A DNA stretch of 64,000 nt. Source: Streptomyces sp. AC1-42W (GTDB lineage: Bacteria; Actinomycetota; Actinomycetes; Streptomycetales; Streptomycetaceae). The translations under genes were made by a program, and so were the position numbers. The notes under the pieces were generated by a model that had not been told where the DNA came from, did no database searches, and worked only from the letters and a program-made list of their open reading frames with translations. The stretch covers positions 248,001-312,000 of the forward strand of contig NZ_QKWY01000001.1 in NCBI RefSeq assembly GCF_003248355.1, given 5' to 3'. This document shows, in pieces, positions 35,137 through 44,000 of the stretch (position 1 is the stretch's first letter; every line of letters starts with the position of its first letter).

Positions 35137-35559
35137 TCAGTTGCGGACGACGGTCACCGGGCACGAGGCGTGCTGGGTGACGTGCAGGCTGACCGAGCCC
35201 AGCAGGGTCGCCTTGAAGCCGCTGTAGCCGCGGGCGCCGACGACCAGCAGGTTCGCGCCCTCGGAGCGGTCGAGGAGGGCCTGCGCCGGGTTGCCGATGA
35301 CGACGACCTTGCTGACGGCGGCGGCGCCCGCCGCGCCCAGCGCCTCCTCCAGCGTCTCGGTGAGCGACACCGTGGCCATGGCCTGCGGGTCGAAGTCCTC
35401 CGGCAGGCCCGGCATCATCGACGCCCAGCTGGTGGCGGGGTACTCCCAGCTGTTGACGGCTTCCACCGTGTCGCCGGTCAGCTCCGCCTGGCGTACGGCC
35501 CAGTGCAGTGCCCTGACCGACGGCTCGGAGCCGTCGACGCCCACCACGATCCTGCCCAT
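35137..35559 (-). CDS. Universal stress protein (UspA family)
   Basis: A 140-residue single-domain Usp with the ATP-binding motif G-2x-G-9x-G-S: VVGARGYSGFKATLLGSVS near the C-terminus, and the start RIVVGVDGSEPSVRALHWAV. ATP-binding Usp proteins of actinobacteria respond to hypoxia, dormancy and stress. The ATG has GGAGG seven bases upstream. Its upstream region is unusual: a run of 12-bp tandem repeats 41 bp before the start, then a tnpB element, so its native promoter may have been altered. Confidence 0.92.
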   Translation of the reverse strand: MGRIVVGVDGSEPSVRALHWAVRQAELTGDTVEAVNSWEYPATSWASMMPGLPEDFDPQAMATVSLTETLEEALGAAGAAAVSKVVVIGNPAQALLDRSEGANLLVVGARGYSGFKATLLGSVSLHVTQHASCPVTVVRN

Positions 35560-35599
35560 TTCTGCCTCCAGCTGGGTTCTGCGGTTGTGCTCGCGCGTT

Positions 35600-35641
35600 G
35601 CTCGCATTGGTGCTCGCATTGGTGCTCGCATTGGTGCTCGC
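35600..35641. repeat. 12-bp tandem repeat upstream of the Usp gene
   Basis: GCTCGCATTGGT is repeated three times (35600, 35612, 35624), followed by half a unit. A looser GCTCGC copy precedes it. The array lies 41-82 bp before the Usp start codon, inside its probable promoter/leader. Confidence 0.85.
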
Positions 35642-35797
35642 CTCACGCCTTCCCGTACGACTGTATTCAAAACGGGCCAAACGGCGATTCTCGGGGTCTC
35701 GCCGGATTGAACGGACGGTGCAGATGTTCTGATGCCGAATGGGTGACCTTGTCGGAAGCCGGTCGTTGTACTGGGTGATGGGGCGGAGGTGTGGTTG

Positions 35798-36081
35798 ATG
35801 GGTGGCGTGCGGGAGTTGGTGTCGCCGTTCGTGGTGTCTGGGCCTTCGGGGGTCGCGGTGCGGGACCGGCTCAAGCGCCTCACCGCCGAGGACGAGCGAG
35901 TATTGCGGGCTGGTGGCGCGTATCAGGGCGGTCTGGCGTCGAGGGATCTGAAGGCACGGTGTGCAGACGGTTTGGATCACGGTGCCGAGTCCTGGGCTGT
36001 GCGTAAGCGGGGTCTGACTGGGCTGTCGTCGTCGAGGATCGCCGGGGCGATCACGAAGGCGTCGCATGATCAGTGGGCTCT
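35798..36081 (+). pseudogene. tnpB: tnpB, 5' part (interrupted by IS110 element)
   Basis: The N-terminal 94 codons of a Streptomyces-type TnpB/OrfB: RLKRLTAEDERVLRAGGAYQ, ESWAVRKRGLTGLSSSRIAG, then AITKASHDQWAL. The ATG at 35798 has GGAGG eight bases upstream. The frame runs into the IS110 element after CT at 36080 and stops ten bases later. TnpB is an RNA-guided RuvC nuclease encoded by IS200/IS605 and IS607 elements and ancestor of Cas12. No tnpA is visible on either side. Reading across to 37524 restores the frame. Confidence 0.85.
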
Positions 36082-36099
36082 ACCTTCTTGATCGGGTTG

Positions 36100-36290
36100 A
36101 TCGAGCCATTCGTAGGGTTGGGTCGCCCAGGGGTGCTGGGTGTGGCTATCAGTGGGCTGCCGTTTCGTGGCTACCATCGCTTCGCCGCCCGGCGCCCCAC
36201 GACGACTCGGCCGCCGATTAGGAAGTGCGAACAAGTCGCTGTGTAGAGCAATGCCGGCGAGGTCGTCCGTGGTACGAACAGCACGCACAC
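36100..36290 (+). ncRNA. Predicted bridge RNA of the IS110 element
   Basis: This is the non-coding left end. ATCAGTGGGCT at 36148-36158 is identical to the 11 bases of target just left of the core (36069-36079). ATTAGGAAGTG at 36217-36227 matches the 11 bases of the element's right end just left of the other core (37511-37521, ATTAGGAAGCG), one C/T difference that an RNA G-U pair tolerates. The order target guide then donor guide is that of the IS621 bridge RNA. A GUAG at 36243 could pair with core-plus-AC (36080-36083) as right donor guide; a right target guide was not found. The RNA ends are approximate. Confidence 0.8.
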
Positions 36291-36306
36291 GTACGTCAGG
36301 AGCACG

Positions 36307-37503
36307 ATGAGCCGGATATGGGCGGGGATCGACAGTGGCAAGGGCCATCATCACGGCCTCGCGCTGGACGCCGGGGGCAAGACCCTGCTGTCGCGGCGGG
36401 TCGCCAACGATGAGCCCGAGCTGCTGAAGTTGATCGGTGACGTCCTCGACCTGGCCGACGGCCGCCAGGTGACCTGGGCCATCGATATGACCGGCGGGGA
36501 GCCCGCGCTGCTGCTGGCTCTGCTGATCAACCACGGCCAGGAAGTCCTTTACATCCCCGGCCGTCTGGTGAACCGGGCATCCGACGGCTACCGCGGCGAG
36601 GGCAAGACCGACGCCCGCGACGCCTACGTGATCGCCGACCAGGCCCGGATGCGTCGTGACCTGCGGCCCATCCGCCCCGGTGACGAAGCCGCCATCGAAC
36701 TCAAGCTGCTGACCGGACGCCGTGCCGACCTGGTCGAAGACCGCACCCGCGTGGTGAACCGGCTGCGCGGCACCCTGCTGAGCATGTTCCCGGCCCTTGA
36801 GCGTGCCTTGGACGTGACCAACACCGGCCCGCTCAGGCTGCTGACGGGCTGCCAGGCTCCGGCCGCGATCCGCCGCGCCGGGACCGCGCGGCTGACCAAA
36901 TGGCTGGCCAACCGCAAGGTCCGCAACGCAAGAGCCTTGGCCGAAACAGCAGTTGAGGCCGCCGAGCGACAGCACACCGCCGTCCCCGGGGAGAAGACCA
37001 CCGCCAAGCTGGTCCACACCCTGGCCGAGGAGGTGATGGCCCTCAACGAGCAGATCTCCGAGATGGACAAGCTCATCGAGGGCCGGTTTCGCGAGCACGA
37101 ACTCGCCGACATAGTCCAGAGCGTCCCGGGCATCGGCACCGTGCTCGGTGCCGAGTTCCTCGCCGCTATCGGCGGCAGCCTGGACGACTTCGGCTCCCCG
37201 GACGCCCTGGCGGCCTTCGCCGGCGTCGCCCCCGCCCCTCGCGACTCGGGCAAGGTCAGTGGCAACCTCCACCGGCCGCTCAATTACCACCGAAGACTCC
37301 AGCGCGTCTTCTACACCTCCGCGCTGGTCAGCGTCCGCTACGACCCGAACTCGCGGAAGTTCTACGACCGCAAACGCGCCGAGGGGAAGAAGCACGTCCA
37401 AGCCGTGCTCGCCCTCGCCCGCCGACGCGTCAACGTCCTGTGGGCCCTGATCCGTGACCGACGGTGCTATCAAGTCACACCCTCAGCGACTGCGGCCGTT
37501 TGA
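36307..37503 (+). CDS. IS110-family DEDD recombinase
   Basis: 398 residues, intact. The N-terminal RuvC-like DEDD domain has D9 (WAGIDSGKGHH), an acid in WAIDMTGGE (D60 or E65), and D102/D105 (GKTDARDAYVIAD). A coiled-coil region at ~215-265 links to the C-terminal Tnp_20 domain with helix-hairpin VPGIGTVLGAEFLAAI and the conserved serine S314 in APAPRDSGK. IS110 recombinases use a bridge RNA to pair donor and target and exchange strands through the serine. The ATG follows AGGAG by a few bases. It overlaps nothing and ends 20 bp before the right junction. Confidence 0.93.
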   Translation: MSRIWAGIDSGKGHHHGLALDAGGKTLLSRRVANDEPELLKLIGDVLDLADGRQVTWAIDMTGGEPALLLALLINHGQEVLYIPGRLVNRASDGYRGEGKTDARDAYVIADQARMRRDLRPIRPGDEAAIELKLLTGRRADLVEDRTRVVNRLRGTLLSMFPALERALDVTNTGPLRLLTGCQAPAAIRRAGTARLTKWLANRKVRNARALAETAVEAAERQHTAVPGEKTTAKLVHTLAEEVMALNEQISEMDKLIEGRFREHELADIVQSVPGIGTVLGAEFLAAIGGSLDDFGSPDALAAFAGVAPAPRDSGKVSGNLHRPLNYHRRLQRVFYTSALVSVRYDPNSRKFYDRKRAEGKKHVQAVLALARRRVNVLWALIRDRRCYQVTPSATAAV

Positions 37504-37523
37504 CAACAGCATTAGGAAGCGCT

Positions 37524-38868
37524 GGCCCGGCGGTGCCTGGCCGCGCATATCCGCAGCCTGGAGGCCGGGATCAGGACCCTCAGGCACCGGCTGTCGCTCC
37601 CGGTCGGAGCCAAAGGCACGACGCGTGCGGCGGGCGGATATCGGTCCAGGGGTGAGTGGTTCCAGAAGTCGCGTCGCCTCAAAGCCTTGGAGGACAGGCT
37701 GGCGGCTGCCATTGCGGACTGGCGGTCGGGGCGGGTACGGGTCGTGCGGGGCGGGAAGCGTCTGTTGAACACGCGCCATCATCTCGCCGAGGCCGGGCTG
37801 AGCGAGGAGGCGTGGCGTCAGCGGTGGGAGGCGGAGCGGTGGTTTCTGGCGGCGGACGGCGAGTCGGGGAAGCGGTACGGGAACGAGACGATCCGCGTCA
37901 CTCCGGAGGGCCGGGTCAGTATCAAGCTCCCCGCCCCCTTGGCTCACCTGGCCAACAGCAAGCATGGCCGCTACACCCTCACTTCCAGGGTCGCCTTCGC
38001 GCACCGGGGTGCGGAGTGGGCGGACCGTGTCGGGGCGAACCGTGCTGTGGCCTATCGCATCCATTACGACACCGGGCGGGGGCGCTGGTATCTGACCGCG
38101 TCCTGGCAGAAACCAGTCGTGCGGACCGTTCCGCTGGAAGCCGCGCGGGCCGGGGGTGTGATCGGGGTGGACACCAATGCCGATCACTTCGCCGCCTACC
38201 GCCTCGACCTCCATGGCAACCCGGTCGGCAACCCCCGCCGCTTCCCCTACGACCTCAGCGGATCGGCAGGGCATCGTGACGCGCAGGTCCGCCACGCGCT
38301 CACCCGCCTCCTGCACTGGGCCACACGGTCCGGCGTCACCGCGATCGCCATCGAGGACCTGGACTTCGGGGCGGAGAAGACGCGGGAGAAGCACGGGCGC
38401 AGGAAGCGTTTCCGGCAGTTGATCTCCGGCCTGCCGACCGGCAGGCTCAAGGCTCGGCTCGTCTCCATGGCGGCCGAACACGGTCTCGCGATCATTGCGG
38501 TCGACCCGGCCTACACCTCGATGTGGGGTGGGCAGCACTGGCAGAAGCCGCTGACCACACCCCACCGCAGAATGTCCCGTCACGATGCCGCCGGTATCGC
38601 GATCGGGCGACGCGCCCTGGGACACCCGATCCGGCGTCGGACGACACCGCCCCGTGCGCACCAGAGCGATGCGCACGGGCATCGGACCGTCCAGGCCGAC
38701 CGGCGTGTCCTTGGGCGTGAGGAACCCCGCCCCCGTATCCCCGGACCACGGACACGATCCGTGCCACCGGACACGGCGAGAACGCGGGCAACCAGGACAC
38801 CCAAAACCGTTCGGGATGTCCGCAGTGAGCAGGAATGGATCCAGGACTCACTCCTGCTCGCTGAATAG
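37524..38868 (+). pseudogene. tnpB: tnpB, 3' part with RuvC nuclease domain
   Basis: The remaining ~448 codons, open throughout. ARRCLAAHIRSLEAG continues from the first part; then WEAERWFLAADGESGKRYGN, KLPAPLAHLAN, and the RuvC triad: D in VIGVDTNADHFAAYR, E in AIAIEDLDFG, D in the SRHDAAGIAIGRRALG region after IAVDPAYTSMWGGQHW. The Cys4 zinc ribbon of other TnpBs is not evident, as in many Streptomyces homologues. Reconstructed, the protein has 542 residues. The C-terminal ~80 residues are low-complexity and may be mostly omega-RNA sequence. Without an upstream start this part is probably not translated. Confidence 0.85.
38824..38862 (+). ncRNA. Hairpin at the tnpB 3' end, candidate omega-RNA element
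   Basis: AGTGAGCAGGA (38824-38834) pairs with TCCTGCTCGCT (38852-38862) with one G-T wobble, ending four bases before the TAG. Omega (re)RNAs of tnpB elements overlap the gene's 3' end and run into the right-end guide. The exact element end was not found. Confidence 0.35.
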
Positions 38869-38902
38869 GAACGGTCGGTGGTGACGTCCCCGAAGGGCGC
38901 CC

Positions 38903-38977
38903 GTGTCATTCACCGCCGAGACGCATGTCCGCCTTGCCCGGCCCTCCTGTGATCTCGCTGCCGCCGAGCGGTTCTGG
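38903..38977 (+). pseudogene. Truncated start of a VOC/glyoxalase-family gene
   Basis: Twenty-five codons from GTG encode a start ending HVRLARPSCDLAAAERFW, the characteristic first strand and helix of bleomycin-resistance/glyoxalase (VOC) proteins. After that the frame loses all family similarity. It lies directly beyond the tnpB 3' end, so the gene may have been broken by the element or by a later deletion. Confidence 0.5.
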
Positions 38978-39137
38978 ATGGAGGAACCCGGATGGATACC
39001 GGCTGGTCCTGTGCCGCCGGAGCTGGCGGCCGTAGCCACGCTCGGGCCCGCGCCGGTCCCGGGGCCAGGGTGCGACCAGGCGGATGCGTACCCTGGACGG
39101 GCGGCGGCCGCAGGGGCCCCCGGCGAACGGAGGGACC

Positions 39138-39332
39138 ATGAGCGGCACCGGCACGACGAGCGAGGGCACGGCCGGCACGGCCCGTACCGAAGCCTCACCG
39201 GCCGCCGGCGGCACCGAGCGCTGGAAGGAACGGGGCGTCGCCCTGCGCGTAGGGGTCTACGTGTTCGCCACGCATCTGTTCGCCGGGTTCATCTGGGTTC
39301 TCTTCTACGTGGGTGAGCACGCGAAGAAGTAG
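39138..39332 (+). CDS. DUF6126-like small membrane protein
   Basis: 64 residues: a polar Thr/Gly-rich head, ERWKERGVALR, then one transmembrane segment (VGVYVFATHLFAGFIWVLFY) ending VGEHAKK. This looks like the Streptomyces DUF6126 family, often found beside an XRE regulator, which is absent here. The ATG has AGGG four bases upstream. The last 44 bases overlap the convergent channel pseudogene. Confidence 0.7.
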   Translation: MSGTGTTSEGTAGTARTEASPAAGGTERWKERGVALRVGVYVFATHLFAGFIWVLFYVGEHAKK

Positions 39333-40970
39333 CGCTCCCGCGCAGCAGCTCGGCCAGGCCCCGGCGGGTCGCCGCGATGATCACGCGGTCCGTCGGGCGC
39401 AGCACGTAACCGGGGTGGAGGTTCCACACCAGGGCGCCCTGCTCCGCCGTGCCGGTGGCGGCGGGGTGCGGCGGGGCGACGTCCAGCGCGAGCACCCGCC
39501 ACGCACCCGAACGGAACGCCTGTTCCACCGTACGGCCCTCCAGCTGGGGATGCCCGCCGACCTCGATCGCCGCGAACAGGAGCACCTTCCGCTCGACCGG
39601 GATCGCCCCCAGGATCTGCCGGCCCATCATGGCGACCGCGAACGACGGACCGGCCAGATGGGACACCGAGCGGGAGCGGGTGATGGCCTGCGGGTGGGCC
39701 GTGCGCAGGGTGCGGTAGACGGCCGTGGCGAACTCGTCGTCGAACAGCCGCACCGTCACCCGGAGGTTCGGCTTCAGGGAGCGGGCGTAGAGCGCGGCCT
39801 CCAGGTTCGTCGTGTCGGCGCTGGTCAGCGCGAGGAGCCCGCGCGAGCGGCCGATCTTGGCCGCCTCCAGCACGCCTTCGTCCGTGACGTCACCGAGGAC
39901 CACCGGCACATGCAGCCGCCGCGCCACCGGGATGCCGCGCGCCTCCGGGTCCTCCTCCACGCAGACCACCGGCACGCCCAGCTCCCGCAGATGCACCAGG
40001 ACACGGGTGCCGATCTTGCCGAGGCCGAGCAGCACCACATGGCCGGACAGCCCGCGCGGCGGACGCCGCAGCGAGGAGGCGCTGCGCAGCGAGCCGAACA
40101 TTTCGAGGACCCCGGCCACCAGCAGCGGCAGCAGCATCAGGCCCGCGACGCCGGAGAGGATCTGGATGATCTGGCGGGCGGTGGGCTCACCGATGGCCGG
40201 GTCGCCCATGGCGAACAGGTCGAGCAGGGTGAGGTAGGCCGCGTGCAGGGCGTCGTCGCCCGTGGTGACCGACGAGGCCACCGCGAGGCCGAGGACCGCG
40301 AGGCCGACGCCCAGCGCCGACCAGCGCAGCCGGCGCGAGAAGAACTGGCTCAGCGGGGCGCTGCGGCCGCCCATCCGAGGCTTGGGGGCGGCCGAACCGG
40401 ACTGGGTGACCGTCTCCAGGACGACCGTGCCGCGCCCGGTGGCGGCGGCGATCTCCGCAGGGCCCGGCAGCAGCTGCGGGCCCTCGGCGCCGCTGCTGTC
40501 GGAGCCCTCCGTACCGGCCGGACGCACGGGTTGAGCCGGCGGGCGGTGAGCGCGGCCCGGATGTTGCGCTCGTCGTCGTCGTAGACGAGGGCCACCGCCG
40601 AGGCCCGCGCGATGCCCGCCTCCTCCAGCGACTCGTCGGACGGCTCGGCCGCCTGGAGGATGCGCACCGGCTCGACGCCGGCGTTGGTGTCCCCGTCCGA
40701 ACCGTGCGGCAGGCCGCCGCCGTTGCGGTTCATCGCGGACGCCATCCGGCCGAACAGCGCGGCGGCCCGGCCGCGTCCGTTCAGCGGGGCGTCCGGCCGG
40801 GCCGCCGCGCCCGGCTCCGGCGGCACGACCAGGGTGACCCGCTCCCCGTAGACGTACCGCAGCTCCACGGCGAGCCGCTGGGCGAGCGCGTCGTCCCCGC
40901 AGACCACCATGTGGCCGGAGAACGGGGAGGGTTGGGGTTGCTGGGGGAATGAGGACACGTGGCCCAGCAT
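39289..40970 (-). pseudogene. CASTOR/POLLUX-like ion channel gene, broken by internal deletion and frameshift
   Basis: The 5' frame (ATG at 40968-40970) encodes a Rossmann start GHMVVCGDDALAQRLAVELR and runs to LTARRLNP. The 3' frame, entered near 40527, begins RPAGTEGSDSSG and includes two transmembrane stretches (WSALGVGLAVLGLAVASSV, LSGVAGLMLLPLLVAGVL), a second NAD-binding fold (HVVLLGLGKIGTRVLVHLRE) and a TrkA-C-like tail. Intact homologues known to me continue RLNP with RLVIRLYNRKLG and further sequence before the GPQLLP motif, so 60 or more residues plus frame appear lost at the joint. The channel family moves K+ or other cations. The product as written is probably non-functional. Confidence 0.75.
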
Positions 40971-41007
40971 GCCTTGCTCCCTTCCGGTGATCGGCGGCCG
41001 CCCGGGG

Positions 41008-44000
41008 TCAGCGGTCCTCGGGGTGCCGCGACAGGAGGTGGCGCGGGTCGGCGGCGCGTCCGATCGCCGTCTCCACGGCCGCGATGCGGTCCGCGAGCAG
41101 CCCGAGCGCGGCCACCGCACGGGTCATCGGGTCGCCCTCCGGCCCGCCCAGCGCCTGGGTGCGGACGTACGAGGCGCAGAGCGCGGCCCACCGTTCGGCC
41201 TGCGCGGGGGTGAGCGTGCCCCGCAGGGCGGCCAGCTTCAGCAGGGCCGCCTCGGCGCCGCTGGTGAGGGTCTGCGCCTCGCCCGCGTAGTGGTCGTCCA
41301 CGACGGCGGACAGCTCAGCGTCGTTCATCACGGGCGCGATCCGCTCCGCGATCCGGTTCATGTTGCGGTACGAGCCCTGGAGCCGGAAGGGCGGTTCGGT
41401 GCGGGTGGCGTCGGTCTGCGCGGCCGAGGCGATGTACGCGGCGTTGACCGCCAGCACGGTGTCCCTGGCCCGCAGCAGATGCCGCAGTACGGCGGTGATC
41501 CGCTCCACCTCGGCGGCCGGGTAGGGGTGTTCGAGCTGGTCCGGGCGGGCCGCGGGGTCGCCGGCGGCGAGCCGCAGCAGCAGCGCCAGGTCGTCGCGGG
41601 AGCGGCCGGCGAGCGGGGCGAGGACCGGGTTGGCGGTGAGCGCGTTCTCCACGAAGCTCAGCGCGAAGACGTCCTCGCGGCCGGACAGCACCTCGCCCAG
41701 GTTCCACACGTCGGCCCGGTTGGCGAGCATGTCGGGCACCTGGAACCGCTCGCCGGACTCGGTGTACGGGTTGCCCGCCATGCACACCGCGAACCGCTTG
41801 CCGCGCAGGTCGTAGGTGCGCGGCTCACCGTCCCGTACGCCCTCGACGCGGCGGGTGGCGTCGCAGAGCGGGATGAACTTCTGGAGCAGTTCCGGCGAGG
41901 TGTGCTGGATGTCGTCCAGGTAGAGCAGGGTGTTGTTGCCCGCCTCCAGCGCGAAGTTGATCTTCTCGATCTCCTGGCGGGCGGTGGCGCTGCCCGCCTG
42001 CGCGGGGTCGAGCGAGGTCACGTCGCGGCCCAGGTTCGGCCCGCTGATCTTGACGAGGACGAGCCCGAGCCGGTCGGCCACGTACTCCATGAGCGTCGTC
42101 TTGCCGTAGCCGGGCGGGGAGACCAGCAGGAGCAGGCCCTGCGAGTCGGTGCGGCGGTCGGCGTCGGCGGTGCCGAGCTGCTTGGCGAGGCTGTCGCCGA
42201 TCAGCGGCAGATACACCTCGTCCAGCAGCCGGTTGCGGACGAACGCGGACATCACGCGCGGGCGGTGGTCGTCCAGGCGCAGCCGGGCCCGCTCGGCGGC
42301 GACCAGCGCGGTGCGGCGGCGCTGGTACGCCCGGAACCCGGGCACCGCGGTGGTCCGGAACTCCTCGGTGCGGGAGAGGAGTTCGTCGATGCGCACGGTG
42401 AGCCGGCCGCGTTCGACGCGCGGGTGGACGCCCAGCAGCCCGTCGACGGTCTCGGCGAGCGGCGCGTCGGCCTCGTACCGGTCGAGCACGCCGGGCGGGC
42501 ACAGCTCCACGGCGACGGCCTCCGCGAGGTCCCCCGGGTCGAGTTCGGTGCCGCTCGCGCCCGCGTACGAGGTGAGCCAGCCCTCCACGAGCTGGCGGCG
42601 GGCGGGCAGGTCGTCCGCGAGGGCGGCGAGGTCGTCGTCGTAGCCGGAACCGCCCGCGGCGTGCCGGAACTTGTCCAGGAACGCGCGGACCGCGGCGGCC
42701 GTCGCGAAGCCCTCGGGTCCGCAGGTCAGCTCCTCGAAGAGGTACGCGGCGACGGGGCCGGTCCGCTCGCCGGGGATCGCCCGCGCCCACTCCTCCTGGA
42801 GCGCGGCGACCGCCGGGGCCGGTCCGAAGGTGTCGCGGGCGCGGGCCAGCGAGCGGGCCCGGCGGGTCCAGGAGGCGCGCAGCTCGTCGTCCGGGCCGTG
42901 GGCCCAGAACAGTTGCGCGGCGGCCCGGACGTCCGGCGGGAAGCGGAGCAGCCCGGCGCCCGCGTGCAGCCGCAGCAGGGCGGCCAGGATCGCGGTCGCG
43001 TCCTCGTCGTGGACGCCGCGCTGATGCCCCTCGTCGTACGCGGCCGCCGCCGACTCGCGCACCAGCGCGGCCAGTTCGGTGCCGTCCAGGGCGGCGAGCC
43101 GGTCGGCGCCGTGCTCGGCGAGGAGACGGGCGGCCAGATGCTCGCTCCGGTAGACGAGCGGCGACTCGGAGGGCAGCGTGCGGTCCCAGTACGGGCGGGT
43201 CGCGGCGAACTCCGGGTCGGTGACCGGCATCCGGTAGTCGGTGCCGGTCACCGCGAATGACAGCCCGTCGTCCTGCGGCACCAGCGTCAGTTCGAACGGC
43301 TGGGTGTTCACCGCGAACCGGTGCCGGCCCAGCCGGATCACCGCCCCGCCGTCCGTGTACAGCTCGCCGCGGTCGCGCAGGGCCCGGCCGGCCTCTTGGC
43401 GGGCGGCGAGCAGCTGCCCGTCCAGCTCCTCCGCCCGCACGGTGTCGCCGAGCGCGCGCAGCTCGTCGGCGGTGCGGCGGAGCTTGGCGACCATCGGGTC
43501 GGAGGCGAAGTAGGTGTGGACGGCGTCCGCGTCGGGAAGGGCGGTGCTGCGGCGGGCGACCGTCTCCAGGACGCGCGCGGCGGACTCCGCGAGGCGCTCG
43601 GTGCGGCGCGCGAGGGCGTCCTGCAGACTCTGCCGGCGCGCCGAGAACGCCTCGTACACCTCTGTGCGGCGCTCGCCCAGTTCCGCGAGGAAGTCGTCGA
43701 ACTCCGCGAACCTCGCCTCCAGGTTCTCCAGCTGGAGCAGCAGCCTGGCCAGCTGCTCGTCGCAGGAGTCCGGGGTGTCGGCGGCGGCCAGCGCGGCCGT
43801 GACGGTCTGCCCGAGCAGCGCGGACTCGGCGGCGAACTCGGCCCGGCCCTCGTGGTCGGCCAGCTCGCGGCGGCGGGCCTCCAGCGTGGCGCGGGCCCGG
43901 TTGACGGCCCCGAGCACCTCCGCGATCCGCTCCAGGATCGACGTACGGACCACGCCGTCGCCGATGTCCAGACCGGCCACCACGTCCGTGACCGTGCTCA

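Larger units (their letters stand above)
36082..37523 (+). mobile_element. Complete IS110-family element inserted in tnpB
   Basis: The element has the CT dinucleotide at both junctions (36080-36081 and 37522-37523); one CT belongs to the target. Taking 1442 bp out joins tnpB codons for QWA-L-ARR in frame. There are no terminal inverted repeats and no longer target duplication, as expected for IS110. It has a ~225-bp non-coding left end, then one recombinase gene, then only 20 bp on the right, the layout of the IS110 group whose bridge RNA comes from the left end. Confidence 0.9.

Noticed and set aside
35600..35641. CRISPR array
   Set aside because: The 12-bp units are directly adjacent without spacers, and no cas genes are present.
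40350..40970. Single sequencing frameshift in an otherwise intact channel gene
   Set aside because: Correcting the frame would still leave a conserved stretch after RLNP missing, so a deletion is more likely.
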